NCBI GenBank assembly: GCA_040882225.1
Contig: JBBEBR010000011.1
Location: 30,904 to 94,903 of the forward strand
Source: Gracilimonas sp040882225
Lineage (GTDB): Bacteria > Bacteroidota > Rhodothermia > Balneolales > Balneolaceae
Direction: 5' to 3'
Length of the DNA: 64,000 nt
The position numbers were made by a program, and so were the translations under genes. The notes under the pieces are model-generated. The model was given only the letters and a program-made list of their open reading frames with translations, made no database searches and was not told the origin of the DNA. Below, piece by piece: positions 1-9,590 of the stretch (positions within the stretch are counted from its first letter, which is position 1; every line of letters begins with the position of its first letter).

Positions 1-2
1 GC

Positions 3-293
3 ATCAGCAATCGGTTTTTTGAAGTGATGGATGATATGAGGAAATCTTCAGATATAAGAGATAGAATTGATCTTGAATATTATACTTCTGGAATTAGCGG
101 CGAAAACGGAGATATTTATTTAGTGGTAAATTCACGCCCCGTTGTGGTTCATCAATTCAGTGGAACGGGAGAATTGATACATAAATACAAATTTACTTCT
201 GAAGAAATTACCCCAATACTCGATTTTGACTTTGCCAATAAGCGTGTATTCGCAGTTACGAAAGAGGGTGAAGTTCGGACTTACTCGTTCTAA
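3..293 (+). CDS. C-terminal part of a propeller-like protein (partial)
   Basis: The frame is open from the first bases of the window and ends at a TAA at 291-293, so this is the 3' end of a gene that starts outside the window. The visible part has short alternating beta-strand segments with Gly/Asp turns (GENGDIYLVVNSR, FSGTGELIHKY) and ends in VTKEGEVRTYSF. This resembles the last blades of the 6-bladed beta-propeller proteins common in Bacteroidota-like genomes. There is an in-frame GTG at 24, but the reading frame continues above it, so it is probably not the start. The family assignment is by pattern only and the function is unknown. Confidence 0.5.
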   Translation: MSNRFFEVMDDMRKSSDIRDRIDLEYYTSGISGENGDIYLVVNSRPVVVHQFSGTGELIHKYKFTSEEITPILDFDFANKRVFAVTKEGEVRTYSF

Positions 294-429
294 TACAAAT
301 ATCTTTCTCGGCATAACTACTCGTGTACCCTGACATTCCGTCCGTCAATACGTCAGTTTTACCAAGTACTACCCTGATTGGCACCGCTATTGCTTAATGA
401 CTCGTGAACCCAAATTAATAGTAAGCACA

Positions 430-864
430 ATGAGCGATTTTACAGGCTTTGGTATCGAAATTGAGAAGCATCTTTCGAAGCTGGGAAAAGACATTCAACA
501 ATTTGTTGAAAAGGTAGTACCTCTTGCAAGTGAGGGTAAAGACTTTGCTCCCGATTGTGACATTGTGGAAAGTGAAGCCGAATTTAAAGTTTTGCTTGAT
601 CTTCCAGGGCTTTCCAAAAAAGAAATTGGAATCGCTCTGAAAGACAATGTGCTTACGGTAAAGGGAGAAAGAGAAATCACCGCAGATGAAGGGGAAGAGT
701 TCAAGCGTCAGGAACGCAAGAGAGGAGCTTTCGCCCGGGCTTTTGCGGTACCGCAGAATGTAAATGCGGCAGAAATACAAGCAAATTTCAGGAATGGCGT
801 ACTTACTGTAAGCATGCCAAAATCGGATGTATTGAAAGACTCTCAATCCATACCGGTTAATTAA
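430..864 (+). CDS. Small heat shock protein, Hsp20/alpha-crystallin family
   Basis: An ATP-independent holdase chaperone of about 144 residues that binds unfolding proteins in the cytoplasm. The alpha-crystallin domain covers roughly residues 40-135: it opens with DIVESEAEFKVLLDLPG, has the strand VLTVKGER, and closes with the family signature NGVLTVSMPK. The frame is open to an ATG at 397, but the ATG at 430 (MSDFTGFG) gives a more usual N-terminus and I prefer it. Neither start has a strong ribosome binding site. dnaK follows 108 bases downstream on the same strand, which fits a protein-quality-control pair. No CIRCE-like operator was seen upstream. Confidence 0.9.
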   Translation: MSDFTGFGIEIEKHLSKLGKDIQQFVEKVVPLASEGKDFAPDCDIVESEAEFKVLLDLPGLSKKEIGIALKDNVLTVKGEREITADEGEEFKRQERKRGAFARAFAVPQNVNAAEIQANFRNGVLTVSMPKSDVLKDSQSIPVN

Positions 865-872
865 AAGTATTC

Positions 873-933
873 GCCACGAATGCACAAAATCACAAAAACT
901 TTTAGTGCTTTAGTGCTTTCGTGATTCAGTGGC
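873..933. repeat. Imperfect inverted repeat between hsp20 and dnaK
   Basis: The left end GCCACGAA (873-880) is mirrored by TTCGTG followed by GTGGC (918-933). The inner part contains a short direct repeat of TTTAGTGC. It may form a hairpin between hsp20 and dnaK, or be a decayed intergenic palindromic repeat. There is no clean T-run, so I do not call it a terminator. Confidence 0.4.
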
Positions 934-972
934 TAAAAAAACATTTAATACAATAAAACAAGACTCAGACCA

Positions 973-2916
973 ATGGGAAAGATTATAGGAATTGATTTAG
1001 GAACAACAAACTCGTGCGTTGCCGTGATGGAAGGCAATGAGCCAGTTGTAATTCAAAATAGTGAGGGCGGCAGAACTACCCCTTCGGTTGTTGCTTTCAC
1101 TAAAGACGGCGAGCGGATGGTAGGGGCACCGGCAAAGCGCCAGGCAATCACTAATCCTCAAAAAACCGTTGCTTCCGTAAAACGCTTTATGGGGCGCAAA
1201 TACGATGAGGTAAAAGAAGAAACCAAACAAGTGGCATATGAAGTTGCCAATGCTGATGACGGCACAGCGCGTGTAAAAATTGAAGACCGTCTCTACGCGC
1301 CGCAGGAAATTTCCGCTATGGTTCTTCAAAAAATGAAGCAAACCGCGGAAGAATATCTTGGGGAAAAAGTAACCGAAGCGGTTATTACCGTTCCCGCTTA
1401 TTTTAATGACGCACAGCGAAAAGCAACGCAGGAAGCCGGAAAAATTGCCGGGCTTGATGTGAAGAGGATCATCAACGAACCAACCGCGGCTTCTTTAGCC
1501 TACGGCCTGGATAAGAAAGATATCGACCAAACTATAGCTGTTTATGACCTTGGTGGTGGTACATTCGACGTTTCTATTCTTGAATTAGGTGATGGTGTAT
1601 TTGAAGTTAAATCCACACATGGTGATACTCATCTTGGTGGCGATGACTTTGATCAGCGCATTATAGATTTCCTTGCAGATGAGTTCAAGAAAGATGAAGG
1701 AATTGATCTTCGGAAAGATCCAATGGCAATGCAGCGTCTAAAAGATGCCGCCGAGAAAGCTAAAATTGAACTTTCCAGTTCACAAAAAACAAATGTGAAC
1801 CTCCCCTTTGTTACCGCAACTCAAGATGGCCCAAAACATTTGAACATTGATTTAAGCCGTGCAAAATTTGAGCAGTTGGTGGACGACCTTGTGAAAAGAT
1901 CCATCACTCCGTGTGAAAAAGCGTTGAAAGACGCCGGCTTCACAAAAGATGATATTGATCAGGTAATTCTGGTTGGTGGTTCAACACGTATTCCTAAAAT
2001 TCAGGAAGCCGTTAAGGAATTTTTCGGAAAAGAGCCAAGTAAGGGCGTAAATCCCGATGAAGTAGTAGCCGTTGGAGCTGCTATTCAGGGTGGCGTACTT
2101 TCCGGTGATGTGGAAGATGTAGTGTTGCTTGATGTAACGCCATTAACACTCGGTATTGAAACTTTGGGTGGAGTTATGACCCCGCTTATTGAATCGAACA
2201 GCACTATCCCAACCAGTAAATCGCAGTCATTTTCTACCGCTGCGGCTAATCAGTCGAGCGTAGAAATTCATGTGCTACAGGGAGAACGGGCTAAAGCGGT
2301 TGATAACAGAACGCTCGGGCGTTTTCATTTGGATGGAATTCCACCGGCTCCGCGCGGCGTTCCTCAAATTGAGGTAACTTTTGATATTGACGCAAACGGC
2401 GTTTTAAATATTAAAGCAAAGGATAAAGGAACCGGAAAAGAGCAAAGTATTCGCATCGAATCTTCTTCTGGCTTAAGTGATGAGGAAATCGTAAAAATGA
2501 AAACTGCTGCCGAGGAGCACGCCGAAGAAGATAAGAAGCTTCGCGAACGAATCGAGAAGTTGAATCAGGCCGACAGTTTAATTTTTTCAACAAAGAAGCA
2601 ACTTGAAGAATATGGCGACAAAATTTCCGAAGGAAATAAATCAGCCATTGAAGATGCCGTTGAGAAACTGGAAGCCGCTCATAAAGAAGAAAACATAGAA
2701 GAGATAGATACAGCGGTTGAAGCGGTTAACAAAGCATGGTCGGCTGCTTCCGAAGAAATCTACAAAGCGAGTCAGGAAGAAGCGGCTGCCGGTGCAGAAG
2801 ACGGCAAAGCTGGCGGAGAGTCTGGTGAAAAATCAACGGAAGACAGTGAAAGCGAAGGTGGCGATGACGCCGTTGACGCCGATTACGAAGTAGTTGATGA
2901 CGATGACAAGAAATAA
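973..2916 (+). CDS. dnaK: Chaperone DnaK (Hsp70)
   Basis: The 647-residue ATP-dependent Hsp70 chaperone, which works with DnaJ and GrpE; neither is in this window. The nucleotide-binding domain starts with GIDLGTTNSCVAVMEG at residues 5-20, has the phosphate-2 motif DLGGGTFDVSIL near residue 191 and LVGGSTRIPKIQE near 333. The linker VLLDVTPLTLGIETLGG leads into the substrate-binding domain, then a helical lid and an acidic Gly/Glu/Asp-rich tail ending EVVDDDDKK, which is normal for bacterial DnaK. Length is typical. It lies behind hsp20 on the same strand and is followed by a good intrinsic terminator. Confidence 0.99.
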   Translation: MGKIIGIDLGTTNSCVAVMEGNEPVVIQNSEGGRTTPSVVAFTKDGERMVGAPAKRQAITNPQKTVASVKRFMGRKYDEVKEETKQVAYEVANADDGTARVKIEDRLYAPQEISAMVLQKMKQTAEEYLGEKVTEAVITVPAYFNDAQRKATQEAGKIAGLDVKRIINEPTAASLAYGLDKKDIDQTIAVYDLGGGTFDVSILELGDGVFEVKSTHGDTHLGGDDFDQRIIDFLADEFKKDEGIDLRKDPMAMQRLKDAAEKAKIELSSSQKTNVNLPFVTATQDGPKHLNIDLSRAKFEQLVDDLVKRSITPCEKALKDAGFTKDDIDQVILVGGSTRIPKIQEAVKEFFGKEPSKGVNPDEVVAVGAAIQGGVLSGDVEDVVLLDVTPLTLGIETLGGVMTPLIESNSTIPTSKSQSFSTAAANQSSVEIHVLQGERAKAVDNRTLGRFHLDGIPPAPRGVPQIEVTFDIDANGVLNIKAKDKGTGKEQSIRIESSSGLSDEEIVKMKTAAEEHAEEDKKLRERIEKLNQADSLIFSTKKQLEEYGDKISEGNKSAIEDAVEKLEAAHKEENIEEIDTAVEAVNKAWSAASEEIYKASQEEAAAGAEDGKAGGESGEKSTEDSESEGGDDAVDADYEVVDDDDKK

Positions 2917-2938
2917 CATTTCTTGTTGAAACGATATC

Positions 2939-2973
2939 AAATCCCGCTCATTAAATTGGGCGGGATTTTTTTT
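2939..2973 (+). terminator. Intrinsic terminator after dnaK
   Basis: The stem AATCCCGC (2939-2947 region) pairs with GCGGGATT (2960-2967), with a 12-base AT-rich loop and a run of eight T residues (2966-2973). It starts about 23 bases after the dnaK stop codon. Confidence 0.9.
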
Positions 2974-3005
2974 GCCTAATCTTTCTGTATTTCAAATATG
3001 TCGAC

Positions 3006-3092
3006 ACCTCTTTAGGGAGAACACCCCAAAATTTGTTTCTGGACGAAACAAATTTATCCCCTCTGGGATAGGGGAATTTTAAAGACAGAGGT
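3006..3092. repeat. Nested palindromic intergenic element (REP/MITE-like)
   Basis: An 87-base element between the 3' ends of dnaK and the sensor kinase. ACCTCT (3006-3011) is mirrored by AGAGGT (3087-3092). Inside lie two perfect hairpins: AAATTTGTTTC (3029-3039) against GAAACAAATTT (3045-3055) with a 5-base loop, and TATCCC (3055-3060) against GGGATA (3065-3070). The outer ends plus inner hairpins look like a non-coding mobile or REP-type repeat rather than a single terminator. Other copies in the genome cannot be seen here. Confidence 0.55.
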
Positions 3093-3107
3093 ATTACGAT
3101 TTAGTTA

Positions 3108-5219
3108 TCAAGCCTTGGGTAGATCTATATAAAAAGTAGTTCCTTTATTTTCTTCACTTTCGAAGCGGATTCTGCCATTCATTTTTTCGATGAATTCTTT
3201 AACGAGACTTAATCCAAAACCTGTTCCTTTTTCGTTGAGGGTGCCCTCGCGAGACCAGCTTTTATTTTCAAAAATCTTATGAGAAACATTTGCTGGTATC
3301 CCAATTCCGGTATCTTCTATAATAAACTGCACATAAGGCTCATTTAGATTGCAAGTAACCGTTATATTATCTCCGCTATTTGTGAATTTTATACTATTAC
3401 TTACAAGATTTCTTAGTACTAATTCTAAAGCGTTTCTATCTGCTAAAACATTAAAATTTTTAGCAATCTTATTTTTTAAGGTCACTTTTTTCTTTGAGGC
3501 CAAAAATTCTTGCCGAGCAAAAACCTCTGCTGCAATTTCCTTAATATTTACTTTTTCCAGAGATAAGCTTACTCCAGAAAGCTGCTCTTTTGCCCATGCA
3601 AGTAAATCCTCCATCGCCTCTATATTCTGTTGAATAGACTGCTCAAGTTCTTGTGCAAATTCATGAATTTCTTCTTTAGAGAGCGCATCATTTTTGATCA
3701 GGTAAAGAATTCCTTGCATCGAGGCCAGCGGCGATCTCAAGTCATGTGATATAATTGCGAATAATTTGTCTTTAGATTTATTCAGCTCTTCAAGCTCTGC
3801 CTTTTGTGCCTGCAGGTGCTTATTTATTTCCTGATTCTCTTTTGCTCTTTTCTTCATCAAAAAGAGAATGACCAATATCAGGCAAAGCACGATTACACTG
3901 GCTACAATCAATATATACTGAAAATGCAGTCGGCGTTCTTGTTGCACCTGTTTTTCCTGCAATAACCTGTTTATTTCACTTTGCCGGTCTAAGGCCATTT
4001 TGTTTTCGAGATTAGCCAAGGCTTGTTCTTTTTCAAGATCAAGAAGGCTGTCGGCAGTCGCTTTATAGTGTTCTAAATAGGTGAGCGCTTCCGCAAAATT
4101 ATTAGCTTCGCGATTTGCCAGATATAACATGTCTCTCGCTTCCTGAAGGAAAGGGATATTTTGAATTTGTTTGGCAATCTCATACGCTTTTTGTAGATGA
4201 TATAAAGCTTCATCATAGCGATTGTTATGGTAGTATAAGTTGCCGTAACCGAAATTATTATAATAAATGCCGGGAAGGATATTATTCTCTTCGGAAATTT
4301 TTAACGATTCCTCAAAGTACTCTTTCGCTTTTTTTGTTTCTCCCATACTGCTGTAGAGCCTTCCTAAATTATAATATATAACCACTGGCGCCGATCCCGG
4401 CCGAATTTCCCGCTCAAGTTCCAGTGCTGTATTATATAATTCAATAGCTTCCTCGTACCGGCTCTGATTGTTCCGGGTATTCGCTAAATTCAGATTAATC
4501 CGGTACAGCTCAATTTTCAGGCTCTTGATTTGAGCTAATCCTTTAGCTTTTTCGAGATAGTAGCCAGCTTCCTCAAAATTATCAACATGATTATAGGCAT
4601 TACCGGTATTATTCAATGTGGTAACCCAAAAAACCGTATCGCGGGTCATTTCAGCAAATTCCAAGGCGCTAAGATAGTTTTGAAAAGCCTGGTTTCTATC
4701 TCCTTGACTAAAATAAGTACTTGCCATATTTAAGCGAATTCCCGCTGTGGTCCTCGCTTGTCCGGCTTCCGGCATTTGAGTTATCAGGCTCAGAGCTTTT
4801 TCATAATGCGCTATGGCAACCTGATGGTCACTTTTATACTGATACGCAGTTGCCAGAAAATTATAAAAATAAACCTTTCGCCGGCTGTTTGGATAATCCT
4901 GAATTGCCTGCTCAAGAATATAAATAACGGAATCGTTTTTTTGCTGGTTCAGATAAAGATCAGCAAGTTGAACAATCGATGAAGCTTTTCCATATTCGTA
5001 GTTTAGTGAATCAGAGAGGTGCCATACCGTTCTGATTTCTGACCTTGCTTCAGGATATTCACCTTTATTAATAAGCAGCTCAATTTCGCTTATCAACTCA
5101 TTAACAAAAACGGTGTCGGTCTTTGATGCCGGATGTGTTTGCTTCGCTGAAGCATTTATAGCCAGAAAGGCTAACAAAATGTAGGGAATCAAAAATTTTA
5201 AAAATTTTCTGCTTTTCAT
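3108..5219 (-). CDS. TPR-containing sensor histidine kinase
   Basis: A membrane sensor kinase of about 703 residues. A signal peptide (MKSRKFLKFLIPYILLAFLA, cleavage after ASA) exports a sensor domain of tandem tetratricopeptide repeats covering roughly residues 35-390. A coiled segment leads to one membrane helix near residues 433-457. The cytoplasmic part has HisKA with the phosphoacceptor in ISHDLRSPLAS (His492) and a complete HATPase: N box NLVSNSIKFT, G1 DTGIGIP, G2 GTGFGLSLVKEF. No receiver or response regulator is adjacent. The frame extends to a TTG at 5270 that overlaps the lysA stop, but the ATG at 5219 puts the signal peptide at the N-terminus and is preferred. The ligand is unknown. 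Confidence 0.88.
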   Translation of the reverse strand: MKSRKFLKFLIPYILLAFLAINASAKQTHPASKTDTVFVNELISEIELLINKGEYPEARSEIRTVWHLSDSLNYEYGKASSIVQLADLYLNQQKNDSVIYILEQAIQDYPNSRRKVYFYNFLATAYQYKSDHQVAIAHYEKALSLITQMPEAGQARTTAGIRLNMASTYFSQGDRNQAFQNYLSALEFAEMTRDTVFWVTTLNNTGNAYNHVDNFEEAGYYLEKAKGLAQIKSLKIELYRINLNLANTRNNQSRYEEAIELYNTALELEREIRPGSAPVVIYYNLGRLYSSMGETKKAKEYFEESLKISEENNILPGIYYNNFGYGNLYYHNNRYDEALYHLQKAYEIAKQIQNIPFLQEARDMLYLANREANNFAEALTYLEHYKATADSLLDLEKEQALANLENKMALDRQSEINRLLQEKQVQQERRLHFQYILIVASVIVLCLILVILFLMKKRAKENQEINKHLQAQKAELEELNKSKDKLFAIISHDLRSPLASMQGILYLIKNDALSKEEIHEFAQELEQSIQQNIEAMEDLLAWAKEQLSGVSLSLEKVNIKEIAAEVFARQEFLASKKKVTLKNKIAKNFNVLADRNALELVLRNLVSNSIKFTNSGDNITVTCNLNEPYVQFIIEDTGIGIPANVSHKIFENKSWSREGTLNEKGTGFGLSLVKEFIEKMNGRIRFESEENKGTTFYIDLPKA

Positions 5220-5266
5220 TAGCTCAAGAGTAAAAAACGTGCATATCTCTGATAAAAATTTTTCAA

Positions 5267-6430
5267 TCAACTTCTTTTTACCTCATCCGAAAAAACAGAG
5301 GGCTGCGGCTTTCTGAGGTTATATTCACTTCTCATTACCTCTCCATAAGCGCCGGCACTGCGTATTGCAATGAGGTCGCCCCGCTTAACTTCAGGAATTT
5401 CAACATCCGTTCTGAAGGTGTCAGAACTTTCGCAAATTGGGCCAACCACATCATAGGTTTTTTGTGGCAAGGAGCTGGTTAATACATCAATGCGGTGCTT
5501 GGCCTGGTAAAGCGCCGGGCGGATGAGCTCGGTCATACCGGCGTCGACCACCGCAAAATTTTTGGCGCGCCCAGATTTTGTAAATAAAACACGGGTAATT
5601 AAACTTCCTGATTGGCCTACAATCGAGCGCCCAAGTTCAAAATGCAGTTTTTGGTGTTTTTTTAGTTTGATGTGATCTTCAAATAACCCAAAATATTTTT
5701 CAAAATCCGGTATCGAATGTTGATTGGGGAAGTCATAATCGATTCCAAATCCGCCGCCAACATTGATAACTGTCAACCTGAAACCTTTATCTTCTATATA
5801 ATTATTGAGTTCATTTGCCTTGGCACATAATTTTTCAAAAGGCTCAAAATTCTCGATTTGAGAACCAATATGAAAATGTATTCCAATCAGCTCAAGGTTT
5901 TTTAGATTTGGAAGATTTTCTAAAACGGAGTCTAAATCTTCTTCATTTATACCAAACTTGTTTTCGTTTAAGCCGGTGGTAATATATTTATGAGTATCGG
6001 CTTTCACATTGGGATTCAACCTTAGTGCGATCCGAGCTTTTTTACCTTGCTTGGCAGCTAAAGAATTTATCACTTCCAGCTCTTGGGGAGACTCACCGTT
6101 GAAGCAAAAAATATCGTGTTTTAGTGCAAGTTCTATTTCCTCATCACTTTTCCCGACGCCGGCAAATGCGATCTGTTCGGGTGAAAATCCACTTTCGAGA
6201 GCACGTTCAATTTCACCCCCGCTAACGCAATCCGCACCAAGCCCCGCTTCTTTGATGGTCTTTAAAATCCGGGATTTGTTATTGGCTTTCAGCGCAAAAT
6301 GAATATGAAACCCTTTCGATAATCCATGTTTTTTTACCAACTCCAGGGTTTGGCGAAGAACGTCTTCATCATAGAAATAAAAGGGAGTTTGTTGATTTTC
6401 GAAATAGGAGGTGACTTCAGAAGGAAACAT
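5267..6430 (-). CDS. lysA: Diaminopimelate decarboxylase
   Basis: A PLP enzyme of 387 residues that decarboxylates meso-diaminopimelate to L-lysine, the last step of lysine synthesis. The alanine-racemase-fold barrel has the PLP lysine in HFALKANNKSR (Lys48), the phosphate-binding glycines in NVGGGFGIDY near residue 225, and the C-terminal beta domain with the catalytic CESSDTF motif (Cys333) and AGAYGEVMRSEYN. The usual EPGR of this family reads ELGR here. Length is normal. The stop sits just before the start of the TPR kinase, so the two may share a transcript, but no functional link is evident. Confidence 0.95.
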   Translation of the reverse strand: MFPSEVTSYFENQQTPFYFYDEDVLRQTLELVKKHGLSKGFHIHFALKANNKSRILKTIKEAGLGADCVSGGEIERALESGFSPEQIAFAGVGKSDEEIELALKHDIFCFNGESPQELEVINSLAAKQGKKARIALRLNPNVKADTHKYITTGLNENKFGINEEDLDSVLENLPNLKNLELIGIHFHIGSQIENFEPFEKLCAKANELNNYIEDKGFRLTVINVGGGFGIDYDFPNQHSIPDFEKYFGLFEDHIKLKKHQKLHFELGRSIVGQSGSLITRVLFTKSGRAKNFAVVDAGMTELIRPALYQAKHRIDVLTSSLPQKTYDVVGPICESSDTFRTDVEIPEVKRGDLIAIRSAGAYGEVMRSEYNLRKPQPSVFSDEVKRS

Positions 6431-6653
6431 TTGAAAATTTTAGTGAGTGATTCGCAAGTTAAATTTAAATGTCTCAAAAGATACGATTTCAAATGCATGA
6501 TTTTGTATAAACATGAAAAAGAAACTTCACCCAAGATTAATCAGATAATAATACCTTTGGATAATCCGTCTCATTAAAATACAGTTTGTATCATGAATTT
6601 CGATACAGATCAGTTTTGCCAAACAAAAATTATTAATTGGGAAACAGGATAAG

Positions 6654-7316
6654 ATGTATTCTAAAAAAGATGACTTTGTGTTAACGGGAAATAAGTATGA
6701 GTTACCGGAAGCGATAGAGGGATGTAAAGGGATGAATCTCGGTGGACATCAAGTTCGCTCCATACTGCTAAGTACCGATTTAAGTTATATTCTCAATTTG
6801 AAAGCAGATGCGATAATGGTGATAAATCCATTTGAAAAATCTGAGCATCTCAATAAAGCGATCACCAGCCTCAGTAAAAAACCTGTGCTTTGTGATATTG
6901 GCGGCGGTTTTTTGAAAGAAGAGCTTACTATAAAACTTTCGAAAAGTGCATTCGAATTTGGAGCTGCCGGCGTGGTGATTTCAAAACCTACCTCTTACAT
7001 AACCATTCAAAAAATCAGAGATCAAATTTCTGGGCCATTGATTTACACGGTTATGTTTGCAGAAGAAAAATTCAGCGAATTGGCTGGCGCAGGGGTGGAT
7101 ATTTTCAATGTTTCCACCGGGGAGACAACAGCAGAAACGGTAGCTGAAATACGAAGCGAGTTTCCCGAAATCCCAATAATGGCAAATGGCGGGCCGTATG
7201 ATTCTACCATTTATGAGACCATAGAAAATGGCGCCGATGCAATTGTTTTCAATCCACCCACAGCTACTGAAATGCTGCGTTCCATCTTTGATGGATATAG
7301 AATTAACAGGGGCTGA
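6654..7316 (+). CDS. TIM-barrel protein of unknown function
   Basis: A 220-residue cytoplasmic protein whose alternating strand/helix pattern and C-terminal MANGGPYDSTIYETIENGADAIVFNPP look like a phosphate-binding (beta/alpha)8 barrel, as in HisA, NanE or UlaD relatives. Other conserved-looking parts are MNLGGHQVRS, DAIMVINPF, VLCDIGGGF and DIFNVSTGETTAE. I recognise no specific enzyme family. It stands alone between the divergent lysA and the antiporter gene, with an AGGATAAG purine stretch before its ATG. A sugar-phosphate or nucleotide-derived substrate would be a guess. Confidence 0.55.
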   Translation: MYSKKDDFVLTGNKYELPEAIEGCKGMNLGGHQVRSILLSTDLSYILNLKADAIMVINPFEKSEHLNKAITSLSKKPVLCDIGGGFLKEELTIKLSKSAFEFGAAGVVISKPTSYITIQKIRDQISGPLIYTVMFAEEKFSELAGAGVDIFNVSTGETTAETVAEIRSEFPEIPIMANGGPYDSTIYETIENGADAIVFNPPTATEMLRSIFDGYRINRG

Positions 7317-7422
7317 GAATATTTAATTACTCTAAAAATGAAAAGATTTGTATATGGAATGTTGCTGCCAAAAAGTTTATTCTGTTCACTTTCATAACAG
7401 AAATTAACAGATAGAGTTTTAG

Positions 7423-9579
7423 ATGGATGTTTTTACCTCTGCACCTCATCATGATGTATTAGTACTTGTAATTCAGATTGGGGTTCTTCTTTTTGTTGCA
7501 CGGGCATTAGGGGAAATTGCTCAAAGGCTAAAACAACCTGCTGTTGTTGGGGAAATTTTAGCGGGTATTTTATTAGGACCTTCTTTATTAGCGGGATTTG
7601 TTCCCGAGATAGGGGAATGGATTGTTCCTCAAAATGAAACACAAGGTTATCTCTTAGAGGTAGTAAGCTTAATCGGTGCCATGTTTCTGCTGCTTATTAC
7701 CGGGCTTGAAACTGACATCCGCCTTATTAAACGTCATGCGAGAACAGCAATAGGCGTTTCTTTTGGGGGTATTATAGTCACCTTCGCAACTGGCTTTCTT
7801 TTAGGACAAAATCTACCTGATTTTTTACTTGCTGATAATAATGAACGGCTGGTTTTTTCCTTGTTTGTGGCAACGGCAATGTCAATTTCTGCAATCCCCG
7901 TTATTGCTAAAGTTCTGATGGATCTGAATTTAATGCGGCGTGATGTCGGCCAGACGATTATTGCGGCCGGTATGAGTGACGACACCATTGGCTGGATGCT
8001 ATTGTCGGTTGTTGCAGGTTTGGCAAGTGGAGAAGCGGTTACTGCCGGTAGTGTTATGTATATAGTTGGCAGTGTGGTGGCTTTTATGCTACTGAGCTTT
8101 ACAGTTGGCCGCTGGCTGTTAAAAAAGGTGCTCACTTATGTTCAGGATGAAGTTAAAAGCCACGACAGGCTGCTAACTCTTGTAGTTGTATGTACATTTT
8201 TATGGGGGGCTATAACCCAGGCACTGAACCTGGAAGCTGTACTTGGAGCATTTGTAATCGGTATCCTATTTGGAACGATGCCCCGCCTTCCTGATGAAGT
8301 TCATCATAAATTGGAAAGCATAGCACTTGGAATTTTTGCCCCGATATTTTTTGCCGTAGCAGGACTGAAAGTGAATGTGCTGAATTTATTTGAACCGGCT
8401 TTGTTAGTGATTACGATAGTTGTGATTTTCATAGCTACATTCGGGAAAGTTTTAGGAACTTATTTAGGTGCCCGATTTATTGGCGGGAAAGATCACTGGA
8501 CATCATTGAGTTTTGGTGCAGGCTTAAATGCCCGTGGTGCTATGGAAATAATTATTGCAACAATTGGGCTTAGGCTTGGAATTCTTTCTCAGGATATGTT
8601 TTCCATAATTGTGGTGATGGCAATGACCACTTCACTGATGGCACCTTCCGCACTAAAATGGGTGCTAAAGCGGGTTAAGCCGGGCAAGGAAGAAGAAGAC
8701 CGCCTCAAAAAAGAAGAATTGGAAGCTGACAGCCTCATTGCGGATATTCACCGGGTTCTATTGCCGGTGCGCCGACGGGAATCTATGCCCGAATCACTTT
8801 CTACTCAGTCGATAGAAGCACAAATTTTAGCGCTTCTGGGTAATAAAAATATGCTGTCAATTACTTTAATGACAGTTGCTCAGGAAGGTAATAAACAAGA
8901 AAGTGAAAAATACCTGGATGAACTTGGAGATTTATTTGAGGGAGTTGAAATCACAAAAAAGATTGTAGAAGGTAAAAACCCGGCTAACTTAATTCTCGAT
9001 GAAGCTCAAAAAGATTATGACCTTCTGATATTGGGAGCCACCGAGAAGGAAGTAGGTAGAAGACATCTTTTTAGCCCCTTTATAGATTATATGGTTCGGG
9101 TGGCGCCATGCCCAACAATGGTAGTACAGCCGGGAGGGAAGTTTACGGAGTGGAGCCCAAGAAGAATTTTGGTGCCTACCAATGGAACAGCTGCTTCAAA
9201 AAATGCGGCAGAGCTTGGTTTTTCTCTCGCTCAAAGCAATACTATTATTGAAGTTACCGGAATACACGCCTTAGTAGAGGAACGTTCACATAACCGGCCA
9301 TTCCGAATTAATAAGGAAAATGACCAGTCTGAAATTGCTTCCGAAATTGCCAAAGAGTTTAAAAAGCTGGGTGAAGCTTTTAAAGTAAAAACAGATGGTG
9401 TGGTGCAGGTAGGGGAAGATCCGGAAAGCGTAATACTCGAATTCTCAAAGAAAAACAGAATGGATTTGATTATTCTTGGAACCAATATCAGGCCGGGTTC
9501 CAATCGGCTCTATCTGGGGCAACGGGTAGAAAATATCCTTTCTGATGCTCGATGCCCTGTAATTGTTTTCAATGCATAA
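7423..9579 (+). CDS. CPA2-family cation:proton antiporter with universal-stress domains
   Basis: A 718-residue inner-membrane protein. Residues about 1-410 form the 12-13 helix Na+/H+ exchanger domain with family signatures: LKQPAVVGEILAGILLGPSL, LLITGLETD, a DD pair in GMSDDTIGWM, and GAGLNARGAMEIIIA. The last 300 residues are soluble with two Usp-like alpha/beta domains. The first contains DLLILGATEK and the second starts ILVPTNGTAASK and ends DLIILGTNIRPGSN plus ARCPVIVF. Usp tails usually bind ATP or nucleotides and are thought to regulate transport. The transported ion (Na+ or K+) cannot be read from the sequence. A permease gene with a regulatory tail follows on the same strand. Confidence 0.9.
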   Translation: MDVFTSAPHHDVLVLVIQIGVLLFVARALGEIAQRLKQPAVVGEILAGILLGPSLLAGFVPEIGEWIVPQNETQGYLLEVVSLIGAMFLLLITGLETDIRLIKRHARTAIGVSFGGIIVTFATGFLLGQNLPDFLLADNNERLVFSLFVATAMSISAIPVIAKVLMDLNLMRRDVGQTIIAAGMSDDTIGWMLLSVVAGLASGEAVTAGSVMYIVGSVVAFMLLSFTVGRWLLKKVLTYVQDEVKSHDRLLTLVVVCTFLWGAITQALNLEAVLGAFVIGILFGTMPRLPDEVHHKLESIALGIFAPIFFAVAGLKVNVLNLFEPALLVITIVVIFIATFGKVLGTYLGARFIGGKDHWTSLSFGAGLNARGAMEIIIATIGLRLGILSQDMFSIIVVMAMTTSLMAPSALKWVLKRVKPGKEEEDRLKKEELEADSLIADIHRVLLPVRRRESMPESLSTQSIEAQILALLGNKNMLSITLMTVAQEGNKQESEKYLDELGDLFEGVEITKKIVEGKNPANLILDEAQKDYDLLILGATEKEVGRRHLFSPFIDYMVRVAPCPTMVVQPGGKFTEWSPRRILVPTNGTAASKNAAELGFSLAQSNTIIEVTGIHALVEERSHNRPFRINKENDQSEIASEIAKEFKKLGEAFKVKTDGVVQVGEDPESVILEFSKKNRMDLIILGTNIRPGSNRLYLGQRVENILSDARCPVIVFNA

Positions 9580-9590
9580 AAAGATTATTT

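Noticed and set aside
415..885. A 156-codon minus-strand frame opposite hsp20
   Set aside because: The plus strand encodes a clear alpha-crystallin domain, and the antisense frame has no recognisable features.
5220..5270. Longer sensor kinase N-terminus starting at the TTG at 5270
   Set aside because: It would bury the signal peptide 17 residues inside the protein. The ATG at 5219 is better.
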